From Pseudeuparius sepicola (Eukaryota > Arthropoda > Insecta > Coleoptera > Anthribidae), in NCBI GenBank assembly GCA_963920635.1, contig OY987306.1, forward strand, positions 12,356,001 through 12,420,000: DNA of 64,000 nucleotides. Direction: 5' to 3'. The notes under the pieces were generated by a model. It saw only the letters and a program-made list of their open reading frames with translations. It was not told the DNA's origin and made no database searches. The position numbers were made by a program, and so were the translations under genes. This document shows positions 42,050 to 52,916 of this stretch, piece by piece; within the stretch, counting starts at the first letter, position 1; each line of letters starts with the position of its first letter.

Positions 42050-42295
42050 TATGTATAGTTCTGACCTTCACGATGTTTACAGATATATTAGAAGTATGCA
42101 ATTGTCCAGACTCTAACAGTCAATAGACAGTGTGGAAGTAAATCCGTGTAGTGTGAACAACAGCGACATAATTGATGAATTCTCTCCTCAACTGCCACTT
42201 TTATCGAAAAACTTGAAAACTATTTTTACAAACTATTAAAATATTGGGTTTTGTAGTAAAAAACACACAAACAAATAATATATTTTATTTTCACA

Positions 42296-42600
42296 ATTTT
42301 ACATTTCTAAACTTTTTATTTAGTTCATACATAATAATATCAAGCTTCTCAGCTCTTCCAATGCCTCCATATATCGCCGCAGTCTCTTGCTCATGCTTCA
42401 GAAAATATAATATTTGTAGTTTTGCCAACGGGTCCCAAGCTTGTTAAAAAATACCTTTTGTCGTCACCATTCAATTCCTCAATTCCTTATTGAATTAATT
42501 GCTCCGTAAAACGCTGAGGCAGAATGGTCTTGAAGTTGGCAAATGCGACTACCTTTTCACCATACTTGGTATTTATTCTCTTAAAACACTGGATCTCAAA
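42296..42600 (-). pseudogene. Unidentified coding remnant just right of the Polinton capsid gene
   Basis: Minus-strand pieces in successive frames: KRINTKYGEKVVAFANFKTI with LPQRF (42575-42490), YFLTSLGPVGKTTNI (42465-42420) and an 80-nt stretch YFLKHEQETAAIYGGIGRAE (42410-42340). They look like protein sequence rather than noise because motif-like runs alternate with single frame changes, as in the neighbouring Polinton genes. They could be an additional Polinton gene or another transposon gene. No family is assigned. Confidence 0.35.
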
Positions 42601-43499
42601 CATTCACCAAATTTTTCACCAGTAAATTGTTTAAATTATTTAAGAAGGACATGTTGTAAATGATCTGCGTGTCTGTTGAGATCTTAGTTGAACCTCTCCT
42701 ATATAGCTTTTTCAATGGGAGTGGGGAGACGGTCAAATCCTTAGAGAGTACCAGACCAGACAGGTTTCGACAAGTTTGGTCTGGTGCTCTCTTAGTATCT
42801 ATTCCAGGCTACTTGATATTTCGAAGTATTTGAAAAAAGTGAGAAATGACTAAAATATCAAAATCTAATCAAATATGTAAAATATGGCAATATTTCAATG
42901 TTAGTAGTAAAAAAAATTCTATACCTACCTATACCCACTTCGGTTGAGAAGGCCATATTATATTATAAAAATGCTCGGTAAATAATGGCTCACTTCTGTA
43001 TAATATACTATTCTTAGCTAAATCTAGTCTCGGGTAAATATTTTATAGCAAACCCATTTTTGAAGCTTAAGAATTTTGTAGTGCTTGATAAAAGTTATTT
43101 AATTTCTATTTAATGAAAAATACCGTGGTTTATTATTGGTGTAGATCAATAGTAGATACATCAGGAGAATGCAGGAAGTCATATGCAGGAACATTAGAAA
43201 ACTGAGAAAGTGGCACCCACTTCCGGTAAAACCGTAAATCAGATGCGACAACTGACAATTTTATTACACTTGTTAATATTTAATCAAAAATTTTTATGGA
43301 AAATTGGTTTCTTCGGACTAACTTATTGGCAACACGCTGAATATAATCGGTAACTCCATATATGGATTCCTTATTTTTTCCGAATAATAAATAATAAACA
43401 AAATAATTGCAATAGAAAAAGAGTTATGGGACATCCTGAAGAGCGTATTTTAAAAATCCATATGAGTGTAATTATTGTAAATGAATAAAAAAGATGATA
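42601..43499. other. Intergenic sequence with one arm of an inverted repeat
   Basis: TGCTCGGTAAATAATGGCTCACTTC at about 42975-43000 is the inverted copy of GAAGTGAGCCATTATTTACCGAGCA at 41270-41294 inside the 1315-bp element. No gene seen. Confidence 0.5.
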
Positions 43500-43820
43500 A
43501 TCGGACTAAAATCAATTCTATCAATCGTGCAACCGGCCTTGACAAAAACGGGGCGGGTCGGACAGAGAACAATGTCAGGTTAATTCTTGCCAGGCAAATT
43601 TTTTTAACTACATATTCGTGAAACAAGGGGTATGATGAACGTCCTCTCAAAAATCGGACCAAAACAATTATTGTCTTGGGGGTGGTGAGGGGTAGTTTTT
43701 GCCAGAAAATTGTTTTCACTACGGGTCCACGATACAGAGGGTATAATGAACTTCTCAAAAAACGGCGAGAATCAGACCAAAAACAATCTTCTCGGGGGTG
43801 GTGAGGGGTAGTTGTCGAAA
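43500..43820. repeat. Tandem repeat, nearly three copies, period about 115 bp
   Basis: GGGGGTGGTGAGGGGTAGTT recurs 117 bp apart (43679 and 43796), and TAT(G/A)ATGAAC(G)TCCTCTC-like phrases and CGGACCAAAACAAT/CAGACCAAAAACAAT recur with the same spacing; the first copy is more diverged. The minus-strand frame across it is a repeat artefact. Confidence 0.65.
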
Positions 43821-46185
43821 ATAAAATTGAATCACTCTATAGTTAATTTTATTTACTCTGGAATAATAATTTAAGATGGTTCTCAATTCAACAAATCAAT
43901 GAAAAGCGTAATATAAATCCCCAATATCCAATACGCCGAGAACCGTCTCTGTGATGCGTTTTTTCTGGTCATATAGCAGTTAAAACGCCGTTTGTCTCCA
44001 TCTTTGTCTTACAACCTCCTACGAAACGTGCGTTCTCTCTCGCGATACCGATCGGTGGGTGGGTCACCAAACGGTGTAGCTACCACCTGTCTTTGGTATG
44101 AAGTCGCGGAAAGCTGTTGCATACCTATAGCATTGGTTTTGCGAGTCTATAGATGGGATTGTCTTTGCTCCCGCTTAAAATTCATCCCAATTCGCCTGTA
44201 TGTTACCATTCTCATTAGCCAAGACTTAAATGTTAAAATTAATTTACAAATTACTTACATTTTTGAAACACAACAATTCCTGGAATATTATGTTCGAAAG
44301 TACGGTTTTATCTCGTCAACTTCAATATGGACACATAATTCATTAAAGTCAAAGTCTTCAAAGAAAATCAAAAGGTTAATCGGCAAAGATGCGGTGGAGG
44401 ATGGAATTTTGCAGTAAAAAGTTTCTTAAAGAAATGTTCGATAGGAGGCTACATGTTAGCAAATGGTCCGAAGTGTGTTCAGGTACCCTGGGCGTTAAAA
44501 TATACAGTGTGGTCGTTTACGTGTGCAACATATGGATTTTTTTATAATTGCACAACGAACATACAAATATTCCCGAAAGTTGGTGCATGTCCGATAATCA
44601 TATTAGGCGCACTTAGAATGGTTGCAAGTCAAACAGCATACAGAGTAGGTAAAAAAATATAAAAATTGTACAAGAGTAAAGTACCCTTATTTTAGAAAAT
44701 TCAGCAAAATGTTATTAAGAAAAGTTGTCTAGAATTAATTGTTATGCCCAAATACCAAAACATATCCTCCTAAGAAAAAAATATATATTTTTGAAAAACA
44801 TTAATAATTTCCTCAAAAAAAGTTAGTTTTAATATTCACCCTAAACAATTTCATAAATCAATCAAAATTCCGCATAACTTTGTTCAAATTCAAGCATACA
44901 TTGTATGTATATGCTTTTTTGCATCCGGTGCGGGAATGTTATTGTGCACGGGTTGCTGTAGCAAACGATGCGGGAATATCACTGTGCACGGGTCTATACG
45001 CGATTATACACGGGCGCTGGTGAATGACATTTCAGCGTTATTAATTTTCTGTTTACATAAATTTTTTAAAGTGAAGAAAATCAATTAATTATTAGCAAGT
45101 TAAAAGAAAAATGGGAAGTTCTAGTGGAAAATGCTGAGAAAAGAAGAAAATGATTTGTTATTGGCTTTTCTTGACGATAATTATAGGTAATTCATTTCCT
45201 ACTAATAGTATGAAAGTTTGTGGCACGAGCCGCAGGCGAGTGCTGCAAATCGTATGACTGGGAAATGAACATTCCGTGCGAGTTATACACTATACTTTTT
45301 CTACCACTGTCATTATAAGTGTTTGAGTTCAAATTTACAAAAATTTCTAGAATAAAATTTTCTGCGGTCACATTTCTTATTGCCGCTGGGACTTTCCAAT
45401 TTTCTTATAAGTACATATTCCAAATAAAATTGCAAATGTTGTTAATTAAAAAGAAGTGTTATTTTGTGTAGCTTCTCCAAACTTTCAGCAAGATAAACTC
45501 GACAATAATATTTATACAGTTGCGTTTAACGAATAAAGCAATCAAGTTACGTGTGCAAAATATTTATTGGAAATTAATGTATTTTCCACTTTATGGCACT
45601 ATTTCGATAGTTGTTATCCAATACCAAACATATTTAAATGAATTTACAAGTGCTTTGTTTTTGTTGATAATACATTTATTGCTTATTACAACCATTCATT
45701 ATTCGACATTCTTTATTTTAAAGCAACATGGTACACTTTTCGGTTTTCTTCTTGAAAAACTATAAATAAAAATCGTGCATAAACACTTTGATACAAAACG
45801 AGGTTAAGGTGGGTTTCGTCAGTTTGATTTAGCAATAAGCATTAACTATAAGCACACTATAAGTCATAAATATGTCCTCGAAAAAGTTCCCATCACAGAG
45901 GGAAATTTTGTAATATGACTGTGGGTAAATGCCAAATGACCCCACTCAAACGTAGTCACGTGACTTTCGCTAACTGTCAAAAATTTCATTTATAAAATAA
46001 AATCGCCAAAAATTGGCTTATACAGTGGCAGAAAGTACGCACCATATGGGATTTTTTTTACATTTATCAGAAAATTTTAATCTTGATAGGAGTTTTTGCA
46101 TTCCTGCAAACTCAAAACGCAGTTTTCAAAATTTGAATATCTCATTTCATATACGGGGGAGGTTTGAAAATATGAAAAAGGCTCA
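43821..46185. other. Intergenic sequence, no gene recognised
   Basis: Open frames at 43992-44417, 44453-44662 and 45520-45765 (the last hydrophobic) show no domain and no good splice sites. A short imperfect tandem, (G/A)(G/T)GCGGGAAT(G/A)TTATTGTGCACGGGT, lies at 44928-44988, and a GC-rich hairpin (GGCACGAGCCGCAGGCGAGTGCTGC) at 45221-45245. Confidence 0.45.
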
Positions 46186-46189
46186 AAAG

Positions 46190-47390
46190 TAAAGCACCCT
46201 TATTCTTGTTTTTAGAGAAAACATGTATTATGAAAATCTGTTTGAAATGAAAAGGTAAGCCCGAAAATGAAGTTTCTATTCCATAAAACACCTTTTCGGC
46301 ATTTTTTATGATTTACCCCGTATACTTATAGAAAATAAATAGTATATTTCATTACGAGTCTGGAAATAAAGATTTTTCCGTGCGTGCGTGACAAATTCCC
46401 GTGTGAGGCGCAGCCGAACACGGGAAGTCATGCAAGCACGGAAAAATCTATTTCTGGACGTGTAATGAACGATATTTTTTATTATACTTCTTTGAAAACG
46501 GAAACTTAAACCATTTTATCGGCATATTATAATAAATTTAATTGACAAAAAATAAACAATGCAGACTATATTATAGTGTTTGATATGTATGGTGCGTTTC
46601 CATGGTTACTCTCAAATTATTTCAAAGGTGCTTTGTTGTAAATTAGTTATTGTCAGATAAGGTGAATAAAACGTCAAAAATATTACAGAAATGTATCTAA
46701 ATATTGAAACACTTACGAATTAAAATACAAAATAGGTACATGTTAAATATCAGAGAGCATATAGAGTTTCTTAAATTTAGTTTACTTTGCTGTATATTTC
46801 TATTTTAAAGCCATATATTCGGTATTTTTATTCAGCGCACGGAAAGTTTTTCCATGCGCTGTTTCGGTGCGCTAGCCCGAAAAACCCTATCTTTCATTAT
46901 TGCTAAAGCAGATGAAAATAAGGTGTTTTCAAAGAAGTATAATAAAAAAATACTTGTTTATTATACTTCTTTACACGTCCAGAAATAGATTTTTCCGTGC
47001 TTGCATGACTTCCCGTGTTCGGCTGCGCCTCACACGGGAATTTGTCACGCGCGCACGGAAAAAGCTTTATTTCCAGACTCGTAATGAAATATACTATTTT
47101 AATATGAACAGTAGTTTTGCCTCCTCCAAAATAAAAACAAAAAATACAAATTTTTTGGTACCGACCTTGTTTTATTTCCAAGTTCATAATTTTTATGGCA
47201 CTCACGTTTATAAATGATAAATCCTCTCTGAAACGGAACTGGCATAATAAAGTGGTTTTATTTTCTATGCGGGGAAAATCATAAAAAATGCTGAAGAGGT
47301 GTTTCATGGAATAGAAACTTTAAACTTAATTTTTGGGCTTACCTTTTAATTAATGTTTTCTCTCAAATTAAAAATAAGGGTACATTTACA
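46190..47390. mobile_element. Large inverted-repeat element (about 1.2 kb)
   Basis: Left arm (46190-46500) and right arm (46960-47390) are inverted copies: ACCCTTATTCTTGTTTTTAGAGAAA / TTTAATTTGAGAG-like outer ends, GAAGTTTCTATTCCATAAAACACC / GGTGTTTCATGGAATAGAAAC, and an inner GC-rich hairpin, TTTCCGTGC..., CCCGTGTGAGGCGCAGCCGAACACGGG split below 20 nt here as CCCGTGTGAGGCGC and GCCGAACACGGG. No transposase; frames at 46900-47307 follow the repeat. Confidence 0.7.
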
Positions 47391-47503
47391 CTCACTAATC
47401 TTACATTCTTATTGTCATTGTATCTTGGGTTATGGGGATTTCCACGCAGGTCGCTTTAGCAGCCTTCGTGGCGATATTAGTACAAGCTCCAAATCCAGGG
47501 AAT

Positions 47504-47706
47504 GTGCTGACTGAAGCTGCAAATGTGCTGTTGGCTCCTGCCCGGACTTCATTTGTTGCTTTTTGCTTCCCATAATGGCTATCATTTTGATTTGGTTAAT
47601 ATTGTGCTGACTGAAGCTGCAAATGTGCTGTTGGCTCCTGCCCGGACTTCATTTGTTGCTTTTTGCTTCCCATATCATGGCTATCATTTTGATTTGGTTA
47701 ATATTA
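47504..47706. repeat. Tandem duplication of about 100 bp
   Basis: GTGCTGACTGAAGCTGCAAA starts both copies (47504 and 47604); they are identical except for a 3-nt insertion (CATATCATGG versus CATAATGG) in the second. Near-identity implies a recent event. Confidence 0.95.
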
Positions 47707-47709
47707 CAC

Positions 47710-48350
47710 CGTACTGCTAATTGCCAAATATGTAGCATGAAACAAAACAATTTATTAGTTCATTGTTATGGCATGGCTTTACCTAATAACTTTTTCCATA
47801 TCTTCACAAGTAAAGGCAGTTTACCCTTGAATCATTTTAAGTTTTTTTTTATTTTTTTGAACACTCCTTACAAGAAATGTTAACTATTTCTACGCCAATA
47901 TTATTTTAAGAACAAGCAAAACTTTTTATCAAGAGATATATTTGCTGACGGATCCTAGAAATCCTGTCTTCAGGAAAAAATGTATTATTTATTTAGCCGA
48001 ACACCCCTCATTTTCTTCAAAATCTTTACCTTCGCGTCCACTCAAGACCTCTCAATTTCATTAGGGGTTAGGGGCACCTGATAGGGAGTCTACATAATTT
48101 CCTTAGTGGTTTACCATAGAATGGTGATATTCTAAATCTGTTCCAATTTTTAGTGAACTAAATGTACATGTCTATGCACACTGCACAGGTACAATGTAAT
48201 TAGGTAGATCCCAGCCTATATCGTAATCTGCACGGCAGGTAGTGACGGTAGACCTATAATACCAAAGTCTAGGAAATACCACAGAAAAACAGCATCGCTT
48301 GCTGGTTTTCTGTGGGAATACTAAAAATCCGGTCACTTGGCCTGTGTAAA
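47710..48350. other. Intergenic sequence, no gene recognised
   Basis: No supported frame. A GAAATACCACAGAAAA / TTTTCTGTGG pair near 48270-48325 forms a small hairpin. Confidence 0.4.
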
Positions 48351-48528
48351 CAAATATTTCCCCCCTGTTCGATCCCGCTCCCCTCGCCTTAGCCCTCGAT
48401 CGATATCCCGCTGAGCGGGCCGTTCCGAGCGTCAGTTTGTTACACAGCGTCTCACGGAGCGGTGTGCTTTATATTGTGCCGAGTGCGCGTATATAATATA
48501 TTATATCCAAAATCGGTTGCCAGTAGGG

Positions 48529-48626
48529 ATGGCTCATCACGGTTCTTATTGCAGTGCGGATGGCTGTAAAAGGAATTCAAAAGACTGTGTGTCCTTTTTT
48601 CGAATTCCTAATTTAAACCCCGAAAG
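48529..48626 (+). CDS. THAP-domain protein, first exon
   Basis: ATG at 48529 opens MAHHGSYCSADGCKRNSKDC followed by VSFFRIPNLNPE and a donor AAAG|GTAAGA. The Cys spacing (C.ADGC), KD..SFFRIP and the intron placed just after the FP-like segment all match the first exon of THAP genes. The upstream 150 bp is GC-rich (CGATCGATATCCCGCTGAGC, TCAGTTTGTTACACAGCG), which would fit a promoter with an initiator-like TCAGT at 48431. Following exons are not identified here. Host gene or transposon gene is open. Confidence 0.6.
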
Positions 48627-48816
48627 GTAAGATTTAGTTTGACGTATAATTAAGAAAAATGACTTAATCAATTATTTCTATAGTCTTGGAAATATTATTA
48701 TATTTATTACATAAGACTCGTATTATGCATAATATTATATGTTGAATAATATAAAGCCAACATGCCAAAGGTGTGTCAAAGACCATAAATTTGCGAATAT
48801 TGCACCTGAAGAGGCA

Positions 48817-48861
48817 CATGGCCGTTATTAGGCTTTTTGCGCAAATGCTAATAACGGCCAT
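48817..48861. repeat. Small perfect hairpin
   Basis: ATGGCCGTTATTAG and CTAATAACGGCCAT flank a 15-nt loop containing TTTTTGCGCAAA. It directly borders the palindrome arm at 48862. Confidence 0.8.
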
Positions 48862-49026
48862 TGTGATAAATATTTTTAAATAATTTTTGTCTCAAAATGT
48901 GAGTAATTACTTAGATTAAAATTTGTATTGACCAAAAGTTTAAAATTATACGTGCCGCTCGCTACAGATCGAAAAAAGCCAGTTTATGGGTCAAAATGTT
49001 GAATCACCACGCACGTGGTGTACATT
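48862..49026. repeat. Single-arm copy of the palindromic element family (see 19995-20307)
   Basis: Runs from TTTTTAAATAATTTTTGTCT through CTTAGATTAAAATTTGTATTG to GTTGAATCACCACGCACG, i.e. one arm of the palindrome, ending GTGGTGTACATT. Confidence 0.8.
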
Positions 49027-51040
49027 CAGTCTTCATATTAAACTAATAATGGTTAAAAATTGCGCGGCACGAAAGTTTTTAAAGTCAAACTGTTTAAATA
49101 AATGAAACAAAAATGGAAGTAACCTGCCAATAATTATTTGTGCAGTAACCAGAAAGTAGAATATAGAAATATTAACCTTAGTGATGTGGAAGTAAACTTA
49201 TGAGTCAATATCTATTGAAAAATTTATTTTAAAGGACCACATTATAATATATATCTTTTGCATAAACACACTTTACTGACCAGTGTCGTATGTTGATATA
49301 GCAGGTACCTACAGAAATTTGTTAGGTATTGTTTTTTAAAGCTGGTATTCGACAAAGTAGAGGTTACTCAGTGTTCACAAAAATGCGCCCCGGTGAAATC
49401 TTTTTGAAATTTTGATGAATCAAGATGTATTTTTGCCTTTTTTTTTTCACCGAGGGTGGTTTGAATCTCCAAGCTAAGGGGAGGGCCTTATCTAGCCCTA
49501 GAAAACTGTTTTATGTTAATTGGTTGTGACGCACTATTATCATTATCAGTTTTCATGTAATATGGCAAGCTTATTTTAGTTCCTTTTTGTTAATGTATTA
49601 AAAAAATAACGGTACATTTCCTTCAAACAAATAAAAGAGACCCAGATGTACCTAGCGAAATTACAGGAAAATTTTATTTTCACGTGCAACAACCCAATTT
49701 TAACGCAGTTATGGTGCGCCTTTTATGTTACTCATACTAAATAAGGGCCGTGTAAAGTATCCATAAAAAATAGTATTATTTCAGCTAGACATGGCATTGC
49801 TAAATTAAGAATTCGAAGTTTCAGAATGTGGGATATTTTTGTGGTAAACACGAACCTAACCTCAAATTAAGTTTTATTTATTTTTACTTTCTAATTAGTG
49901 GCCATAATTGTTATCTATGGGAATGGGAAACCGGAGATAGGGGGTACCAAAATATGACAATTGAAGCCAATAATATGACTTATAGAAATGTTGTTTGTGA
50001 GATACAGGGCATTGAAGTTTTTTTTTGAAATTTAATTGTAATCAAGTTGCTGAACTGAAATTTGGCACTACAGTGTTTTTTTTTGGATAAGTCAGCTAAA
50101 GATGACACCTTCAATATATCTCATAACAAAAACGATTTAATTCCACCAAATTTGGGCATCCTATTTCAACGTGCCCAAGGGCCCTTAAGAAGGGGCATAT
50201 TATTTAAAACTGTGTAATACACTGTATTTTTCTTGTAAGGTCTCCAAATAAAAAAGAATATTGAACAAACTGCCAATATTGTTTCTACTGAGTTCTCCTG
50301 ATCTTAGGAGATCTTAGAAGCGAATCGCCTTCTATACGGTGGAACTTATTTCAGGTACAACCTGGGGTACATTGGCATTGTTTTTCACAATTTTCTTTAC
50401 AAAGGTACAAAAAAAACTCAAGAATATTTTTTTATATAGAATTAAATTATGCATCCATCGTTTATTACAGAATGTTTAAACTTTTTGTGGAAAAGCAAAT
50501 TTTATCTTACTTTTACCAATTTCATTTTTTACGTAAAAATACTAAATATTATGAAATATATTGTATCATGTATTCAAAAAAAGTTTTAATATACAGGGTG
50601 TTTCAGAAAACCTGGCATAACTTCTTGACCGTACAGAACAAAAATAAAAATAAAATTCTTATTGATCATGTGTCTATCCTTTTTATTTTCTTGGATACAG
50701 GGCGTCCAAGTTTACTTTTTAAAATTGAATAGTGACCGTATGTACTACTTTATACTAGGTACATTATTAAAATTTGGCACTGCTGGGTCAATTTATACAT
50801 TATACATATCTCACAGCGTGCGCCACTCGCACTATTTTTGGCTCGTATTTTTACTCGTAATTTTTTTGAGGTTATCTTTTTGGCTTTGCAGGTCCATCAT
50901 TTTCGTGCATCTCGTTCTGCAACAAAAAGGTACTCTTGTTTTGTTTTGGAATTTAGGCATAACTTAATTCTAGACAACTTCTCTTAATAACTGCTGAATT
51001 TTCTAAAATAAGGGTACTTTACTCTTGTACTGTTTTGACT
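49027..51040. other. Intergenic sequence with one CAGGGTG terminus
   Basis: No gene supported. TATA|CAGGGTGTTTCAGAAAACC at 50591-50614 is an ITm-type end without a recognised partner. Hydrophobic frames at 50472-50967 overlap it and are not called. Confidence 0.45.
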
Positions 51041-51042
51041 CG

Positions 51043-51240
51043 CCAGATGCCTTTAAAATTCCTATTTTGCTCAACTTTGACACCCTGTACAATGAAACCG
51101 CAGTATATTTTTTGTTCAAGTTTGGTATATGGAGGTTTTGGGGTGTCCTGATTAACGTTGTGATGTCAGATTTTAAATAAAAAAATCGCTAAATGGTTTC
51201 GTGAAAGTCGGTGGTCTAAAAAATCATAGCCCTCCTTGGA
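51043..51240 (+). repeat. Dispersed repeat family A, copy 3
   Basis: Shares TCGCCAGATGCCTTTAAAAT, TTTGACACCCTGTACAATG, GATGTCAGATTTTA and AAAAAATCATAGCC with the copies at 21310 and 24845. Confidence 0.75.
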
Positions 51241-52531
51241 TATGCATTTTGAAAATAGTTTCTAGTTACACGATAATACTTAATATGCTGCCGGTAACAC
51301 TACAAAATCGTAATGACATCTCCACACGATCCAATTTGCACGTTTTCGGTATTTTCTTGGTTTTTAAGTAAGAACAAATAAGCCGACAGCCAGAGTTACC
51401 TGCTGGTTAACAAAATAAATTATCCTATAAACCTTCTGTAATTATTATTAACCAACTGGTAACTAGAGTTACCGGCTTGGTTTTGGTTATCAAAAGAAGT
51501 CAGAAACCCTGTAATTATTCTGAGCTACTTTCGCGTGCAGTGTTTCAAGTTTCCAATGTAATGAAACACTGTCTTATATGTCAACGTCATTATTAATTAT
51601 TATTAGCCACATGATACTATAAAATAATAAGATAAGTTCAGGCGCATATTTTGACTTTTCGAATATACGTCATTCGGCCACAAAAATCATTCAAATTAGT
51701 TTAAATTACATTCAAAGCCGGTTTTTGTGGGTTTTGGGATCAAAACAAATAATTATTGATATGGTTTGTTGAGTATTTACAGATTGTTCAATTACACATT
51801 ATAGAAAAGGCACAAATTTCTGCGTTTTCGTTATCGCCTCTCATATCGACTATCAGCCGGCCCCGCGCCCGCAACGCCTAGAAGAAGGATAAGAAGGAGC
51901 GAGTACGGCAGTCTTGAGGCTCGACGAACGTTCTCGGTTTAAATCTCTGACAAATATTTTATTATTTGTCTGAGGTTTAAATATGACGCGCAAAGCATTG
52001 GGAAGTTTGATTATCGACATACATTTTGTCACCGGATGACGGCATGCGCGAATCGGTTCAAAATTCGTTCCCCAAGTGATCCTATCTTATCAGTTATGGT
52101 CATAGTCAGTGTTACGATAACAATGGTTATTGTATTATGTATACGCCATTGAATATAAGAAATACGCCCCTATAGGCTCAATGCTAAACTAGTCTATGGG
52201 CCATGCCAACAAAGAACAACCCAGTGTAGACCCAATGCTAGCAGCGTTTCCATGGTGACGATGGCCCATATATTAGTTCGCATAGTCCCGTCGGGGCGTT
52301 GGCATCTTAAATTCAGTCGCGTATCATGATTATTTCCTGTCTCATATTAATGAAATAACTGACAACTGAGAAAAAAGTATTGCTTTTTGATTTGTTTTTA
52401 TAATTTTTCTGTTTTTTTCCTACCTGTTTGACCTTCGTCCAAAGATACGTTGACCCACGAGTACAAGATGTCCCAAATAGGATGGTTTTGAGGGTTTCTC
52501 CTATTTCCCAAAGAGATAGACAAAAAGGTAT
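51241..52531. other. Intergenic sequence, no gene recognised
   Basis: Contains a GC-richer patch (CAGCCGGCCCCGCGCCCGC near 51855) without an open frame, and a repeated motif pair around AACTCTGGTAACC/GGTAACTAGAGTTACC at 51390-51475 that can pair. No gene called. Confidence 0.4.
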
Positions 52532-52916
52532 CTAAAGTCTATCCAAGTTACAGAGGCAGTGGATCAAAACATTGGCCACCACGTGACCTATTCTCTTATT
52601 GGTCTGGCCGTCATAAAATGTCGAGTGTTTACGCGGCGAGCAGAATGCAGGGCCGGCTCTTCTCTCAGTCGAGTTTAATGCATATTTGAGATCGGATCGC
52701 GAGCAGTATATTCTGTAAATTTATTTTGCTACTTAATTTAAGGAAATTTATAAAGATCCATGAAAGGTAGAAACACAAATTTTAGAACTTCTAAAAGAAT
52801 TAGTTCAGAATTACAAGCCACTTGGAATCTCATGTTAGTCCGACCCTGGTAATCGATCGCAACTCGCATGTGACTTTGTTTATATCTACTGCCGCTGTAA
52901 CTTGGATAGACTTTAG
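52532..52916. mobile_element. 385-bp MITE, uninterrupted copy
   Basis: Ends CTAAAGTCTATCCAAGTTAC and GTAACTTGGATAGACTTTAG are inverted. The same element, reversed and carrying a LINE insertion, lies at 9689-10512; a fragment lies at 57425-57570. Confidence 0.85.

Larger units (their letters stand above)
40548..42210 (-). pseudogene. Polinton minor capsid (penton-like) protein, interrupted by an element
   Basis: The C-terminal block (40734-40548) reads TTGAYYKNQPTHTIYEI ... NNLTVNILDQNSQPVNFR and SEEIIVRL, the conserved end of the penton-like protein. A 1315-bp element (40735-42049) sits inside the gene; on its far side the same frame continues upstream (NISVNIVKVRTI directly before the TA target). 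Further upstream sequence (about 42060-42210) has stops and frame changes, and most of the N-terminal jelly-roll is not recognisable. Confidence 0.65.
32071..42240. mobile_element. Polinton/Maverick (adintovirus-like) remnant with capsid genes
   Basis: A self-synthesising DNA transposon or integrated virus-like element. The plus strand carries the protein-primed DNA polymerase B; the minus strand carries the packaging ATPase, an IAP-like BIR-RING protein, a membrane protein, the major capsid protein, a small ORF and the penton-like minor capsid protein. Polymerase plus A32-type ATPase plus both capsid proteins is diagnostic for this group. I did not find the retroviral-like integrase, the adenain-type protease or the long terminal inverted repeats, so the outer limits given are those of recognised coding sequence. 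Every identified gene has frameshifts or stops, and at least three other elements have inserted. Confidence 0.9.

Noticed and set aside
41264..43005. A single transposon bounded by the GAAGTGAGCCATTATTTACC inverted pair
   Set aside because: One arm lies inside the 1315-bp element and the other outside it, so they are better read as two copies of a dispersed repeat.
43500..43820. Possible CRISPR-like regular spacing
   Set aside because: Repeats are contiguous and about 115 bp long with no unique spacers; it is an ordinary tandem repeat in a eukaryotic genome.
45520..45765. Hydrophobic 81-codon frame resembling a chemoreceptor segment
   Set aside because: No conserved motif, no splice sites, and AT-rich DNA often encodes chance hydrophobic runs.
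46900..47307. Open frames on both strands around 47 kb
   Set aside because: They coincide with the arm of a large inverted repeat and have no protein signature.
50472..50967. Two overlapping hydrophobic frames
   Set aside because: They overlap a CAGGGTG transposon terminus and lack any domain.
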